Below are positions 57,313-64,000 of a stretch of DNA of 64,000 nucleotides, in pieces (position 1 is the stretch's first letter; the number at the start of each line of letters is the position of its first letter). Origin of the DNA: Marivirga lumbricoides (GTDB lineage Bacteria > Bacteroidota > Bacteroidia > Cytophagales > Cyclobacteriaceae); contig NZ_BMEC01000004.1 of assembly GCF_014636295.1 (NCBI RefSeq), positions 209,926 to 273,925 of the forward strand, written 5' to 3'. The notes below the pieces were generated by a model. It searched no databases. It was given only the letters and a program-made list of their open reading frames with translations, and was not told the origin of the DNA. Both the position numbers and the translations under genes were made by a program.

Positions 57313-58104
57313 ATGTCCAAAGAAAGATCACTTTTTAGACAAAGCGTAGTTTTTTCCAGCTACATCATCCTTTTGCTTTGGTTGGTGAAATCAATAGAAT
57401 GGGCATTTTCTGCAAATTTTGCACATTTCGGCATTTATCCACGCCATCTGTTAGGTACAATAGGAATATTCACCTCACCTTTTATTCATGGTGATTTTCT
57501 GCATTTGCTTTCAAACAGCTTCTCATTGATGCTGTTAGTAATTATACTTTTCTTTTTTTACGATAAAATAGCCTTAAAAGCACTTTTGCTTGTGTACATT
57601 CTAACGGGGGTAAGCGTGTGGTTTATAGCCAGAGAGGCATACCACATTGGAGCCAGCGGTGTTATTTACGGTATAGCATCATTTATTTTATTTAGCGGAT
57701 TATTAAGGAAAAACCAATCATCTTTAGCATTGTCTTTCGTTGTTCTTTTGTTATACGGAGGTATGTTTTATGGAGTACTTCCTCAGGAAGGCCATATATC
57801 TTGGGAATCACATTTAATGGGGCTGCTTTCAGGTTTAATAGTAGCAGTTTATTTAAAAGATGAGTTTGCAGGTCAGGCTGAATTGCAGCTTCATTTTGAA
57901 AAAGCTGAAGAGGAAGAGGAGGAAGGAATACAGCAAATTACTGAAATTACTTTTACCTTACCCGACCAGAATTTTCAATACCATTATGCGCCCAAGCTTC
58001 CTCACAATAAACCTCCATTGCTGAAGGTAGCACCCCAACAGCTTTCTTTAGAAAACGCTGAAGATAAAAAAGAGGACGGCTTGAAGGATGATTCTTATTT
58101 ATAA
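57313..58104 (+). CDS. Rhomboid-family intramembrane serine protease
   Basis: 263 aa, six TM helices in the first 190 residues. The catalytic dyad is Ser115 (HIGASGVIYG) and His167 (WESHLMGLLSG), with the family segment HGDFLHLLSNSF near 60-70. An acidic cytoplasmic tail follows. It cleaves TM segments of membrane proteins; the target is unknown. The next gene follows by 6 nt. Confidence 0.93.
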   Translation: MSKERSLFRQSVVFSSYIILLLWLVKSIEWAFSANFAHFGIYPRHLLGTIGIFTSPFIHGDFLHLLSNSFSLMLLVIILFFFYDKIALKALLLVYILTGVSVWFIAREAYHIGASGVIYGIASFILFSGLLRKNQSSLALSFVVLLLYGGMFYGVLPQEGHISWESHLMGLLSGLIVAVYLKDEFAGQAELQLHFEKAEEEEEEGIQQITEITFTLPDQNFQYHYAPKLPHNKPPLLKVAPQQLSLENAEDKKEDGLKDDSYL

Positions 58105-58110
58105 TAACTA

Positions 58111-58587
58111 ATGAATTCCACTAAGATTAACCTGAAGAGGGAAAGATTATTTCCTCTTCAATTTCAGTTCCTTGCGTACACCTTATTGTTTTTGAGTGCT
58201 ATTTTGTTCATTGTAAACGTAGCAGTAGCCATTTTTATACTCTTGGTAGCCTGTTTCATGCTAACGGGCTATTCAGGTTGTGAATTTGACCTTACAAGTA
58301 ACAGTTACAGAGAGTACAATTCCTTTTTCAGGATTCGTTTTGGAAAATGGAAAGATATTCAAGGAGTAGATAAAATATATGTGAATAAAATTAAATCCAG
58401 TCAGAAGATGTATTCCAGGGCGAATGTGTCCACTACTTTAAAAGAATATGTTTATAAATGCTTTATAAAGTTTTCGGATGGTGAGAAGTTGTTGCTGACA
58501 CAAAACAAAAGAAAGAATAATGTGCTGAAAGAAGTTCAGCCGATTGCTAAAAGTTATGGTTTAGAAGTAATAGATAATACAATTTAG
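58111..58587 (+). CDS. Two-TM hypothetical membrane protein
   Basis: 158 aa. Two close TM helices (about 18-55) are followed by a PH-like or bPH-like beta-rich tail (YREYNSFFRIRFGKWKDIQG). It starts 6 nt after the rhomboid gene, so the two are cotranscribed. It could be a membrane partner, but no family is certain. Confidence 0.7.
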   Translation: MNSTKINLKRERLFPLQFQFLAYTLLFLSAILFIVNVAVAIFILLVACFMLTGYSGCEFDLTSNSYREYNSFFRIRFGKWKDIQGVDKIYVNKIKSSQKMYSRANVSTTLKEYVYKCFIKFSDGEKLLLTQNKRKNNVLKEVQPIAKSYGLEVIDNTI

Positions 58588-58724
58588 CCCTATAATGCCA
58601 TTTCATCAATTTTACCAAAGGTGGTTTGGTAATTTATTAATTTCAGTCCTGCCAAAGTTTGTTTGCACTTTCATATGTTTCATTATATTTGTGGTCGTTT
58701 TACAAAATCATAAAAAACAATACT

Positions 58725-59351
58725 GTGAAAAACTTATCAATAATTTTAAACGTAGTCTTACTTGTTGCGGTAGCTTATCTTTACGTAGCTCATTTTAGTA
58801 ATTCAGTAGAGATTAAATCAGCTGAAGCAGGGGATGTGAATTCAGAAGCCTTTCAGAATGTTTCTATCGCCTATATTAACTCAGACTCTCTTTTAACTAA
58901 TTATAAATTAACTGAGGAAATTGAGCAAAAGTTAGCTGAAAAACAGCAGAAATTTGAGAAAGAATACCAAAACAGAGCACAAGGTTTACAGCAGGAAATT
59001 AATGATTTTCAAAGAACTGCAGCCAATTTAACAGTAGCTCAGGGAAAAGCTTTAGAAGAAAGCTTAATGCAAAAGCAGCAGAACTTAATGCGTTATCAGG
59101 AAAGCTTAACTCAGCAACTCAGACAGGAGGAGGCTAAATTAAACGAGGAGCTTTACGATAAAGTGAGTGATTATTTGAAAGAATATGGCAAAAAGAACAA
59201 CCTGGAATTGGTTTTAACCTATTCAAGAGGAAGTGGTGTTTTATATGCCAACGACCAGTTAGATATTAGTAAGCAGGTAATTGAAGGCTTAAATGAAGCA
59301 TACGCTTCTGACTCAACTAAAACTGAGACTGAAGAGAAAACTGCCGAATAA
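58725..59351 (+). CDS. OmpH/Skp-family periplasmic chaperone
   Basis: 208 aa from a GTG at 58725, which gives the N-terminal membrane or signal helix (LSIILNVVLLVAVAYLYVA). An alternative upstream start at 58659 gives an unlike leader. The Skp-like part begins VSIAYINSDSLLTNYKLTEE, continues as a long helical tentacle with EKQQKFEKEYQNRAQGLQQE and ends with LELVLTYSRGSGVLYA. It holds outer-membrane proteins in the periplasm. A terminator follows. Confidence 0.9.
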   Translation: MKNLSIILNVVLLVAVAYLYVAHFSNSVEIKSAEAGDVNSEAFQNVSIAYINSDSLLTNYKLTEEIEQKLAEKQQKFEKEYQNRAQGLQQEINDFQRTAANLTVAQGKALEESLMQKQQNLMRYQESLTQQLRQEEAKLNEELYDKVSDYLKEYGKKNNLELVLTYSRGSGVLYANDQLDISKQVIEGLNEAYASDSTKTETEEKTAE

Positions 59352-59373
59352 TATTGACTTAGAAGTTACTTTT

Positions 59374-59405
59374 AAGCCTGGTTCCTAACGAACCGGGCTT
59401 TTTAT
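59374..59405 (+). terminator. Intrinsic terminator after the OmpH/Skp-like gene
   Basis: AAGCCTGGTTC pairs with GAACCGGGCTT (one G-T wobble) around CTAAC, followed by TTTATTTT. Confidence 0.88.
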
Positions 59406-59458
59406 TTTATAATATATTTACAAGATTTAGATTATTCTTAATAGTTTATCATATTAAA

Positions 59459-59490
59459 TTTGAAATAAGCACTAATTACGATTATTTTTG
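59459..59490 (+). promoter_or_regulatory. Candidate pdhC promoter
   Basis: TTTG (59459-59462), 20 nt, then TATTTTTG (59483-59490) match the Bacteroidota promoter consensus. The ATG follows 27 nt later. Confidence 0.6.
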
Positions 59491-59517
59491 ACAATCAATT
59501 AATACAAAACGACTTTT

Positions 59518-61212
59518 ATGGCTGAAGTAATAAAAATGCCCAAAATGAGCGATACCATGGAGGAAGGTGTAATCTCTTCCTGGTTAGTGAAAGAGGGAGA
59601 TAAAGTATCATCCGGTGATATCCTGGCAGAAGTAGAAACTGATAAAGCAACAATGGAGCTTGAATCTTATGAAGATGGCACCATTCTGTATATCGGTATA
59701 AAAGAAGGAGACGCGGTACCTGTTGACGGTGTAATCGCTATTATAGGAGAAAAAGGAGAAGATTATAAAGATCTCCTGAAAGAAATTGAAAATGGAAGTA
59801 GTTCTTCTTCGGATAAAAAAGAAGAAAAAAAGGAAGCATCTAAATCGGAAGAATCAAAAGAAGACTCTTCTGAGGCTATAGATACCTCTAAAATTAACGC
59901 TTCCGTTATTACTATGCCTAAAATGAGCGATACTATGGAGGAAGGCACCATTGCCTCATGGTTGAAGAAAGAAGGCGATAAAGTAGAGTCAGGAGATATT
60001 CTGGCAGAAGTAGAAACTGATAAAGCCACCATGGAGCTTGAAGCTTATGAAGATGGTATTTTACTTCATATAGGTGTTGCAGAGGGAGATGCTGTTCCTG
60101 TGGATGGCGTAATAGCTGTTGTTGGTGAAAAAGGAGCTGATTATGAGGCTTTACTTAAAGCTCATAAACAAAAGGCATCAGGCAAGTCTGAAGATTCCTC
60201 ATCGGAAAAAGAAGAAAGTGCTGCTGCAAAAACTGAGAAAGCAGACGCAGCTCCTCAGAATGTAGCTAATGCTACTTCAGGAAGTTCTAATGGAAGTAGT
60301 TCAAAAACTTCTTCAGGTGGTAGAATATTTGCCAGTCCTTTAGCCAAAAAAATAGCGGAAGACAAAGGAATTGATCTTTCACAAGTAAATGGTTCCGGAG
60401 ATAACGGCAGAATAATTAAATCTGATGTAGAAAACTTTACTCCATCTAAAGCTGCCGCCTCATCAAGTGAAGCTACTAAATCAGCAGCTTCTTCAGAGTC
60501 AAAAATGTCTATCCCTCAAGTGGTAGGCGAAGAAAGCTATGAGGAGGTGAAAGTTTCACAGATGCGCAAAACCGTTGGTAAACGATTATCGGAAAGCAAG
60601 TTTACAGCGCCACACTTCTACCTTACCATGGAAATCAACATGGATAAAGCGATGGAAGCCAGAAAAAGCATCAATGAAATCTCTCCAGTGAAGATTTCTT
60701 TTAATGACATGGTAATTAAGGCTACCGCTGCGGCTCTGAGACAGCATCCTAAAGTGAATAGCGCCTGGATGGGAGACAAAATAAGGAAAAATCACCATAT
60801 TCATATTGGGATGGCAGTGGCAGTAGAGGAAGGTTTATTGGTACCTGTTATTCGTTTTGCAGATAATAAAACTTTATCGCACATTGCAACAGAAGCGAAG
60901 GATTTTGCACAAAAAGCTAAAAATAAAGAATTACAGCCTAAAGATTGGGAAGGTAATACCTTTACAATTTCTAATCTTGGAATGTTCGGTATAGAAGAAT
61001 TTACGGCCATTATTAATCCGCCTGACGCTTGTATTTTAGCTGTAGGGGGTATTAAACAAACTGCAATTGTTAAGGATGGAGAGCTTACTGTAGGAAACGT
61101 AATGAAGGTAACAATGTCATGCGACCACAGGGTAGTAGATGGTGCAGTTGGTTCGGCTTTCTTACAAACTTTGAAAGGTTTACTTGAAGACCCTGTAAGA
61201 ATCCTCATTTAA
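59518..61212 (+). CDS. pdhC: Pyruvate dehydrogenase E2, dihydrolipoyl acetyltransferase, two lipoyl domains
   Basis: 564 aa. Two lipoyl domains carry the target lysines in ETDKATMELES (Lys43) and ETDKATMELEA (Lys169), separated by a Ser/Glu/Lys-rich linker. An E1/E3-binding domain lies at about 268-305 (FASPLAKKIAEDKGIDLSQV). The acetyltransferase domain ends with SCDHRVVDGAVGSAFL (active His537). It transfers the acetyl group to CoA within the pyruvate dehydrogenase core. E1 and E3 genes are not in the window. Confidence 0.96.
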   Translation: MAEVIKMPKMSDTMEEGVISSWLVKEGDKVSSGDILAEVETDKATMELESYEDGTILYIGIKEGDAVPVDGVIAIIGEKGEDYKDLLKEIENGSSSSSDKKEEKKEASKSEESKEDSSEAIDTSKINASVITMPKMSDTMEEGTIASWLKKEGDKVESGDILAEVETDKATMELEAYEDGILLHIGVAEGDAVPVDGVIAVVGEKGADYEALLKAHKQKASGKSEDSSSEKEESAAAKTEKADAAPQNVANATSGSSNGSSSKTSSGGRIFASPLAKKIAEDKGIDLSQVNGSGDNGRIIKSDVENFTPSKAAASSSEATKSAASSESKMSIPQVVGEESYEEVKVSQMRKTVGKRLSESKFTAPHFYLTMEINMDKAMEARKSINEISPVKISFNDMVIKATAAALRQHPKVNSAWMGDKIRKNHHIHIGMAVAVEEGLLVPVIRFADNKTLSHIATEAKDFAQKAKNKELQPKDWEGNTFTISNLGMFGIEEFTAIINPPDACILAVGGIKQTAIVKDGELTVGNVMKVTMSCDHRVVDGAVGSAFLQTLKGLLEDPVRILI

Positions 61213-61234
61213 GTATTTTTCCAACAAGCTTATA

Positions 61235-61266
61235 AAAGTCTCGTTTATAAAACGAGACTTTTTTTA
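61235..61266 (+). terminator. Intrinsic terminator after pdhC
   Basis: AAAGTCTCGTTT pairs with AAACGAGACTTT around ATA, followed by T. Confidence 0.9.
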
Positions 61267-61305
61267 TACACTCCAGGGTGTGAAAATTAATTATTAAATA
61301 AAGAT

Positions 61306-61848
61306 ATGACAAAAATAAGATCAACTACCGTTTGTGCGGTGATCCATAATGGAGAGGTGGCAATTGGTGCCGATGGACAGGCTACAATGGGAAATACGGT
61401 AGCAAAAAGTAACGTAAAGAAAATCAGAAAGCTTCAGGATGGTAAAATTGTTACAGGTTTTGCCGGCTCAACAGCTGATGCATTTACTTTGTTAGAGAAA
61501 TTTGATGAGAAGTTAAATGCTTTTGGTGGCAGTATGAAACGGGCAGCCATAGAATTGGCTAAAGAATGGCGAACTGATAGGTATTTGAGAAAACTGGAAG
61601 CCATGATGATAGTTGCTGATAAGGAGGAGGTTCTTGTAATTTCAGGAACAGGCGATGTACTTGAGCCGGACAATCAAATAGCTACTATTGGTTCAGGAAG
61701 CATGTATGCACAATCTGCAGCTTTGGCTCTTAAAAAGCATGCAGGAGATAAGCTATCTGCTGAAGATATAGTGCGTGAGAGCCTGAATATAGCAGCTGAT
61801 ATCTGTATCTATACAAATCATAATTTAGTTATTGAAAAAGTTAAGTGA
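61306..61848 (+). CDS. hslV: ATP-dependent protease subunit HslV
   Basis: 180 aa. The N-terminal-nucleophile proteasome-like fold begins after a short propeptide; the mature end is TTVCAV (Thr7). Other landmarks are [20 protein letters not shown] and [16 protein letters not shown]. HslV forms a dodecameric peptidase with the HslU ATPase. hslU is not adjacent in this window. The arsC-like gene starts 1 nt after the stop. Confidence 0.96.
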   Translation: MTKIRSTTVCAVIHNGEVAIGADGQATMGNTVAKSNVKKIRKLQDGKIVTGFAGSTADAFTLLEKFDEKLNAFGGSMKRAAIELAKEWRTDRYLRKLEAMMIVADKEEVLVISGTGDVLEPDNQIATIGSGSMYAQSAALALKKHAGDKLSAEDIVRESLNIAADICIYTNHNLVIEKVK

Positions 61849-61849
61849 T

Positions 61850-62188
61850 ATGAAAATACTGCATAACCCCAGATGTGCAAAGAGTAGGGAAGCTCTTAAA
61901 ATTCTTGTTGATAAAGAAGTAAATGTAGATATTGTTGAATACTTGAAAAATGTGCCTACTAAAGCTGAGATGAAAGAAATAATTGCTAAGCTGGGTATAA
62001 AAGCAGAGGATTTAATAAGAAAGAATGAAGCTGTTTATAAAGAAAATTACAAAGGTAAAGAACTTAGTGAGTCTGAATGGGTCGATGCTATGATTTCAGA
62101 ACCTAAATTAATCGAGCGGCCAATAGTTATTGAAGGTGATAAAGCTATTATTGGCAGGCCACCTGAGAAGGTACTATCCCTATTATGA
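61850..62188 (+). CDS. ArsC/Spx-family arsenate reductase-like protein
   Basis: 112 aa from the ATG at 61850. It has a thioredoxin-like fold with Cys9 in HNPRCAKSREAL and the family segments RKNEAVYKENY and LIERPIVIEG. ArsC-type members reduce arsenate using glutathione- or glutaredoxin-type thiols; YfgD-like members have no proven substrate. It is translationally close to hslV, with no ars genes around, so arsenic detoxification is not certain. Confidence 0.9.
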   Translation: MKILHNPRCAKSREALKILVDKEVNVDIVEYLKNVPTKAEMKEIIAKLGIKAEDLIRKNEAVYKENYKGKELSESEWVDAMISEPKLIERPIVIEGDKAIIGRPPEKVLSLL

Positions 62189-62220
62189 AATTGGTAGTTT
62201 CATTAACTCTTTAAATATAA

Positions 62221-62244
62221 AAAGGTGCTTTTGAGCACCTTTTT
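62221..62244. terminator. Bidirectional terminator
   Basis: AAAGGTGC pairs with GCACCTTT around TTTTGA, with A- and T-runs outside, between the plus arsC-like gene and the minus GAF/PAS gene. Confidence 0.85.
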
Positions 62245-62246
62245 AG

Positions 62247-64000
62247 TTATTTCTTCTTTTTCTTGAGTTCTTCCAGCTCCAGCTGCAATGATTTTATTTC
62301 GGTAATATCCCTTGCAAAGATGGAAATAGCTATAATATTGCCCTCTTGATCTTTTATCGGTGAATGCTGTACATTATAATAATTTTTTATTCCAATATTT
62401 TCCAATTGATCATCTATGTAGATAGTTTCCCCTTTAAACACTTTATTATAAAGTGACTTTTTTTCTTCATGTATTTCTTCCGGAAAGATGCTCAAAATAT
62501 CAAACCCTTCACTTATATCTATATTTTGCTCTTCAAAAGCAACGTTAAAAGCCTTATTGAAACTTATTATTCTATAATTTTTATCAATTGTTACTATTGA
62601 ATCATTTGATGCATTCAATAGTTCATTATTGTAATGGCTTTTATTTTCAACCTCATTTAGCACTCGTCTCACCTCTTCTTCGGTGGCAGAAAGTTCTTCC
62701 ATATTTTGCTTCAGTTCTTCTTCCTGAGCTCTTAATTCTTCTGCCTGATTTTGTGATTCTTTAAATAATTCTAATTGTTTCTTTTTTGCTACTTCTACTT
62801 CTGTTGTGTTTTTAGCAAAAATAGCAACCGCTACAATCTCATTTTCATCGTTTTTAATAGGGCTGTATATTACATTGAAGTGATTTATTTCTCCGCCAAT
62901 TAACTTTTCAACATCAATTTGAATTAATTCTCCTTTTAATGATTTGTCAATCAGTTGCATATGGCCTTTTATTTCCGATTCATCAAAAATTTTACTGATG
63001 GGCATTCCTCTTTTTACGTCCAAACCCTGTCCATGCCACACGTCTTGAAAAGCCTTATTGAAAATTAACAAATTATAATTTTTATCTACTGTGAAGATAT
63101 TGTCGCTAGTGGCATCTATTAAATCAGACATAAATCGCTCATTGTCCTGAACTTCTTTCATTACCCGCTCCATTTCCTCCTGAGTAGCAGAAAGTTCTTC
63201 CATGTTCTGTTTAAGCTCTTCTTCCTGAGCCCGTAATTCCTCTGATTGTTGTTGAGACTCCTTTAATAGTCTCTCAGTTTCCATTTTAGCTTCAGTGGAT
63301 TCAGTAATGTCTTTTCCAAAAACAACGCAACCGTTTATCTCTCCATTTTCATTTCTTAAAGGACTATAATTGACAATGAAAAATTGTTCCTTTCCATTGT
63401 ATTTGTAGCTTTCACTTACCTCAAATTTTTCTCCGGAAAGTGCTCTGTCATAATATCCTTTATATATTTCTTTTTGCTCTTCTTCAAATAATCTTAATAT
63501 ATTAAACCCCTTCCCAACCTGAAGGCCTGATGCGCTGTAAGTTTCGGTAGTAGTCTTATTACATACAATGATGTTGTAATTTTTATCAATGCTTATGATA
63601 GAGTCGTCAGTAGCATTGATTAAATTATTCATAAATGCCTCATTACCCTGTACTTCTTTTAAAACCCTACTCATTTCTTCTTGCGTGGCAGAAAGCTCTT
63701 CCATATTTTGCCTTACTTCTTCCTCTTGAGCGCGCAATTCTTCAGTTTGAGACTGGGATTCTTGTAAAAGCACTTTAGTTTTCTGATTTACTTTTACTGA
63801 AGATATAGTAGATGCTATACTTTCCCCTAATCTTTCCACAAAAGCAATTTGATAGGGGAAAATATCATGGAAAGAGGCCAATTCTACTACACCATATATT
63901 TCATCATTCATTTTTAGAGGAACAAGAAGGATAGTTCTTGGAGGAGCATCACCAAGTCCTGAAGTAATGTTTATATAGTTTGTAGGAATTTCTGTAAGAT
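62247..64000 (-). CDS. Partial GAF plus three-PAS signalling protein (5' end outside window)
   Basis: The frame stays open to the right window edge; an internal ATG at 63911 is not the true start because the upstream codons complete a GAF-like strand (RTILLVPLKMNDEIYGVVEL). After the GAF part come three PAS domains (cores such as DDSIISIDKNYNIIVCNK), each preceded by a coiled-coil linker of the type ELRAQEEEVRQNMEELSATQ. The protein ends LELEELKKKKK without a histidine kinase, GGDEF or other output domain. It may work as a sensory scaffold or act on a separate kinase. The ligand is unknown. Confidence 0.88.
   Translation of the reverse strand, partial: LTEIPTNYINITSGLGDAPPRTILLVPLKMNDEIYGVVELASFHDIFPYQIAFVERLGESIASTISSVKVNQKTKVLLQESQSQTEELRAQEEEVRQNMEELSATQEEMSRVLKEVQGNEAFMNNLINATDDSIISIDKNYNIIVCNKTTTETYSASGLQVGKGFNILRLFEEEQKEIYKGYYDRALSGEKFEVSESYKYNGKEQFFIVNYSPLRNENGEINGCVVFGKDITESTEAKMETERLLKESQQQSEELRAQEEELKQNMEELSATQEEMERVMKEVQDNERFMSDLIDATSDNIFTVDKNYNLLIFNKAFQDVWHGQGLDVKRGMPISKIFDESEIKGHMQLIDKSLKGELIQIDVEKLIGGEINHFNVIYSPIKNDENEIVAVAIFAKNTTEVEVAKKKQLELFKESQNQAEELRAQEEELKQNMEELSATEEEVRRVLNEVENKSHYNNELLNASNDSIVTIDKNYRIISFNKAFNVAFEEQNIDISEGFDILSIFPEEIHEEKKSLYNKVFKGETIYIDDQLENIGIKNYYNVQHSPIKDQEGNIIAISIFARDITEIKSLQLELEELKKKKK

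Noticed and set aside
58595-58798. Plus-strand open frame before the OmpH/Skp-like gene
   Set aside because: It overlaps the Skp-like start in another frame and looks like a random membrane-like translation.
60801-61208. Minus-strand open frame of 135 codons within pdhC
   Set aside because: Antisense to the acetyltransferase domain with its active-site motif; no support of its own.

Overview
The window looks like a chromosomal segment from a marine-type Bacteroidota of the order Cytophagales (Marivirga/Fulvivirga-like; genus not determinable by eye). Pointers are AT-rich DNA, candidate promoters of the Bacteroidota type (TTTG, about 20 nt, TAnnTTTG), a protein with a type IX secretion C-terminal sorting domain, a carboxypeptidase-regulatory-domain outer-membrane receptor, DUF983, Lacal_2735-like and LptE-family proteins, and the order miaB / sigma-54 activator / lptE / TPR-like gene / secG close to groESL. 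I saw no rRNA, tRNA, CRISPR array, integrase or transposase gene. About 58 protein genes are supported. Two of them are cut by the window edges and one is frameshifted.

Region 1 to 12.6 kb is the most unusual part. Six tightly packed minus-strand genes, several overlapping by ATGA, encode in transcription order: a multi-TM/HEAT/cNMP-like membrane protein, a periplasmic-propeller receptor with a cytoplasmic SpoIIE/PP2C phosphatase, a TIR-like three-module protein, an nSTAND1 NTPase whose WD40-type propeller lies behind a TM helix, an outer-membrane barrel with a TPR-like N-terminus, and a lipoprotein (partial). Divergent from them is a SiaC/DUF1987 phosphoprotein that keeps the phospho-acceptor Thr68. 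Read together they suggest an envelope-spanning phospho-signalling or STAND-type conflict system.

Region 12.6 to 26.7 kb is mostly housekeeping: an S41 protease, a PhzF-like protein lacking the catalytic Glu, a 51-aa zinc-ribbon/TM protein, a TrhA/hemolysin III protein, a TerB-like protein, groESL, secG, lptE, a sigma-54 activator, miaB, pabB and a YceI lipoprotein. Region 26.7 to 41.2 kb has a gamma-carbonic anhydrase, a repeat-rich 0.7-kb spacer, a DUF5117-type metalloprotease, two alpha/beta hydrolases, an HrpB helicase, an outer-membrane receptor and a MATE exporter. Two copies of a roughly 90-bp dispersed repeat lie 5.1 kb apart.

Region 41.5 to 50 kb carries membrane and small proteins, an IF2N-like charged protein, a Thermus-type NADP isocitrate dehydrogenase, an MscS channel, L-2-hydroxyglutarate oxidase and tyrosyl-tRNA synthetase. 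Region 50 to 64 kb has a frameshifted secreted-protein gene, a T9SS cargo protein, fabH, several small conserved genes, a histone-deacetylase-family protein, a rhomboid protease, an OmpH/Skp chaperone, pyruvate dehydrogenase E2 with two lipoyl domains, hslV, an arsC-like gene and, at the right edge, a GAF/multi-PAS protein with near-repeated coiled-coil linkers.
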